Source: Patescibacteria group bacterium | GTDB taxonomy: Bacteria > Patescibacteriota > Gracilibacteria > UBA1369 > LOWO2-01-FULL-3 | Assembly: GCA_018818755.1 (NCBI GenBank) | Contig: JAHIRL010000135.1 | Span: 1-8,420, forward strand | Direction of reading: 5' to 3' | DNA: 8,420 nt | Part shown: positions 6,898 to 8,420 of the stretch, one piece after another | Position numbering within the stretch: position 1 is the first letter of the stretch | Layout: each line of letters begins with the position of its first letter | Notes under the pieces: model-generated | Seen by the model: only the letters and a program-made list of their open reading frames with translations | Databases searched by the model: none | Told to the model about the DNA's origin: nothing | Position numbers and translations under genes: made by a program

Positions 6898-8118
6898 TTA
6901 GTAGTAATTTCCAGGATATTGCTTCACCCCATTATCAATAACTTCCCAGTGAAGATGGATTCCCGTTCGGCCATAAACACGTCCGGTATTACCCATAATA
7001 CCGATAACATCACCCTGATTTACATAATCTCCCTCAGAAACATTTAAAGAATCCAAGTGCGCATAAAGAGTTTTCAACCCATCACCATGATCGATAATTA
7101 TATGATTTCCATAACCTCCACCCCAAGTTCCGCTGGAAGCTTTCTCGATAGTCCCACCCCCTGCGGCCCAAACGGCTGGCCTACTGGAGTCGGCTATATC
7201 GATAGCGTAGTGGCCGGCCCTATATCCTTGAGTAATATTTCCGATTGTTGGGTAAATGAAGAGCTTTCCACCTGCCGGAGTTGAGCTGGAATTGCTAACA
7301 TTTGCATATGAACGAGTACTTCTTGATGCTGTTGTGGCCCGAGAAGCTATGATAGTTTGTTGGAGTGGTGCAGCATCAGGCAAGAAAAGCTTCTGCCCAC
7401 GAACAATCACTTCCGATTCCAAAGCATTTTGAGCGACAATATCAGAAACCTCAATCTTATATTTTGTAGCGATCTTTTCCAAAGAATCGCCTGCAGTAAC
7501 TTTATATTCAATACCATCAACCGGCGGAATATACAGCTTAGTACCAACCCTGATCGCATTTGGATTACTCATATTATTCGCCCACATAATGGTCTCAACA
7601 TTCAGCCCATATTTTTCGGCAATAACAGATATAACTTCACCAGACTCCACGGTATGAACCACAAAATCCGTTAATCCCACACGATTGGCGGCATCGGTTT
7701 GAGGATTTATCTTCACCAAATACCCACTCTCATCAGAAATAAGTATATCTCCCGGAAGCTCATACGCACTAATGTAATCTGTGGAATAAGACATATCTAT
7801 CGCAACAACACCCGCACCTACGGAGAATGAGCTCAAAAAAAGCACACCCAAAGAAAAAATGGCCGATTGAGCCATTAATCTCTTCTGAGGCGATACTGGA
7901 ATAAGTTCCTTTACAAGATTTCTTACAAAAACAAAAGATCCGTAAACACTTTTGCTAAAAGGGTTCGTTTTTAGGAAGGAAAAGGGAGCACGAAGCATAT
8001 TCCAAAAGTCTTTTAGGTGCAATTTCATCACAGTACTTTTGGAGAATACCCTTAAGTGTCTGTGCCTTCTCGCAAATTTATTTACCTCTGGTATCGCATT
8101 TTCGTAGATCTCAGTCAT
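6898..8118 (-). CDS. Membrane-anchored LysM-LysM-M23 peptidoglycan endopeptidase
   Basis: This 406-residue protein probably cleaves or remodels cell-wall peptide crosslinks. Residues 1-80 are basic and hydrophilic, apparently cytoplasmic. A hydrophobic segment (about 82-107) is likely an uncleaved anchor that exports the rest. Two LysM glycan-binding domains follow (about 154-199 and 204-248), each with the internal AxKY(G/K) and ending in LYIPP or LFLPD. A Ser/Thr/Ala-rich linker (255-283) leads to an M23/LytM domain (about 286-406). Its zinc ligands are all present: H303 and D307 in GHYAIDIAD, and H390 in HLHWE (388-392). The second conserved histidines are H354 (YAHL) and H388. The catalytic site therefore looks active, unlike EnvC/NlpD-type activators that have lost ligands. 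The 80-residue cytoplasmic extension is longer than usual. It is the first gene after the strong promoter at 8236-8208, with a leader of about 83 bases. Confidence 0.92.
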   Translation of the reverse strand: MTEIYENAIPEVNKFARRHRHLRVFSKSTVMKLHLKDFWNMLRAPFSFLKTNPFSKSVYGSFVFVRNLVKELIPVSPQKRLMAQSAIFSLGVLFLSSFSVGAGVVAIDMSYSTDYISAYELPGDILISDESGYLVKINPQTDAANRVGLTDFVVHTVESGEVISVIAEKYGLNVETIMWANNMSNPNAIRVGTKLYIPPVDGIEYKVTAGDSLEKIATKYKIEVSDIVAQNALESEVIVRGQKLFLPDAAPLQQTIIASRATTASRSTRSYANVSNSSSTPAGGKLFIYPTIGNITQGYRAGHYAIDIADSSRPAVWAAGGGTIEKASSGTWGGGYGNHIIIDHGDGLKTLYAHLDSLNVSEGDYVNQGDVIGIMGNTGRVYGRTGIHLHWEVIDNGVKQYPGNYY

Positions 8119-8174
8119 AAAAGAACTTAAAAATTCAAATTCTCACCCTAAATTATGATTATTTCTCTTGCTGA

Positions 8175-8199
8175 TAGCAATATTAGCTACTTGACAAGT
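8175..8199. promoter_or_regulatory. Adjacent palindromes at the predicted transcription start, candidate operator
   Basis: TAGC-AATATTA-GCTA (8175-8189) abuts a perfect odd palindrome, ACTTG-A-CAAGT (8189-8199). The second also starts a direct repeat, TTGACAAG then TTGACAGT (8191-8206). Both lie just downstream of the -10 box at 8213-8208, at about +2 to +26 of the predicted transcript. A repressor bound here would block initiation; in RNA the same sequence could form small hairpins. No regulator gene is in view, so the role is a guess from position and symmetry. Confidence 0.35.
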
Positions 8200-8207
8200 T
8201 GACAGTA

Positions 8208-8236
8208 ATATTATTAAAAAACACCACAAAAGTCAA
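8208..8236 (-). promoter_or_regulatory. Strong sigma70-type promoter for the M23-yidD unit
   Basis: The minus strand reads TTGACT (8236-8231), exactly 17 bases, then TAATAT (8213-8208). The -35 box matches consensus at five of six positions and the -10 at five of six (TATAAT), with ideal spacing and a T-rich spacer end. Predicted transcription start is near 8201, leaving about 83 bases of leader before the M23 ATG at 8118. It is the best promoter in the window. Confidence 0.72.
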
Positions 8237-8420
8237 GCTAAAATCGGCTAGAGGGCTTCCTGGAAGTAAAAAGCAAACTTGACAGGGGAAAACACACAAA
8301 AAAGCCCTTCAAAAAAGAAAATTGACATTTCCAGTAAATATTCGCTTTTTCTATTGCAAAACGCTAAGCCTTTTGATAATCTCCCCACACATTTACAGGC
8401 ATTTTCTGTTCTGCCTCACA
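8237..8420. other. Non-coding upstream region without recognisable gene
   Basis: With the promoter and leader this makes about 300 bases free of convincing coding sequence. It is AT-rich. It holds a short palindrome CTTCC-T-GGAAG (8256-8266), about 20 bases upstream of the -35 box, and a separated inverted pair AGGGCTT (8252-8258) and AAGCCCT (8302-8308). Plus-strand TTGACA hexamers at 8279-8284 and 8322-8327 lack a proper -10 partner. I see no tRNA, terminator with T-run, or repeat array. The next gene upstream lies beyond the window. Confidence 0.5.

Noticed and set aside
8191..8227. Plus-strand promoter from the TTGACA hexamers at 8191 and 8199
   Set aside because: No -10-like hexamer occurs 16-18 bases downstream of either, and no plus-strand gene follows.
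8252..8308. Inverted pair AGGGCTT / AAGCCCT as a terminator or mobile-element end
   Set aside because: Only seven bases per arm with 43 bases between, no target duplication, and no transposase nearby.
1..8420. CRISPR array, tRNA, rRNA or insertion sequence
   Set aside because: Reading both strands showed no regular repeats, no cloverleaf-type sequence and no transposase-like protein.

Overview
The window is a compact, bacterial-type block in which every gene I can support lies on the minus strand, so transcription runs from 8420 towards 1. Spacings are short: one 4-base ATGA overlap, and gaps of 3, 4, 48, 52, 62 and 76 bases. Bacterial markers are undecaprenyl-diphosphate phosphatase (UppP/BacA), YidD, full-length bifunctional PurH and an M23/LysM cell-wall hydrolase. 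Against this background stand two tandem homologues of PurP, the archaeal-type formate-dependent FAICAR synthetase. Dense packing, AT-rich translation starts without Shine-Dalgarno motifs and the YidD variant (an SPDH segment before the cysteine motif) make me favour an uncultivated candidate phylum, possibly Patescibacteria/CPR. That is an inference from gene style; there is no rRNA or other phylogenetic marker here. The standard genetic code fits: one gene ends in TGA and no gene needs TGA read through as glycine.

Layout, in transcription order. 8420-8119 is a non-coding leader with a near-consensus sigma70 promoter (TTGACT-N17-TAATAT) and small palindromes at the predicted start of transcription. 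8118-6898 is a membrane-anchored, periplasm-facing LysM-LysM-M23 endopeptidase. 6845-6588 is yidD. A second good promoter at 6581-6554 precedes purH (6511-4973), followed 3 bases later by uppP (4969-4187), a canonical purP (4124-3102), a divergent purP paralogue (3053-1899), a GlmU-like sugar-1-phosphate nucleotidyltransferase with a left-handed beta-helix (1894-608), and a family 2 glycosyltransferase cut off by the window edge (611-1).

Two themes are interleaved. One is the end of de novo purine synthesis: PurP makes FAICAR from AICAR, formate and ATP, while PurH can make FAICAR from 10-formyl-tetrahydrofolate and then closes the ring to IMP. The other is the cell envelope: lipid carrier recycling (UppP), activated sugar supply (the nucleotidyltransferase), glycosyl transfer (GT2), peptidoglycan remodelling (M23) and membrane protein insertion (YidD). 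The most interesting point is the PurP pair. The upstream copy keeps the family motifs. The downstream copy keeps the fold but has lost the glycine-rich ATP-grasp loop and the HGSF motif, which suggests a changed or auxiliary role beside a PurH that already appears able to perform both final steps.
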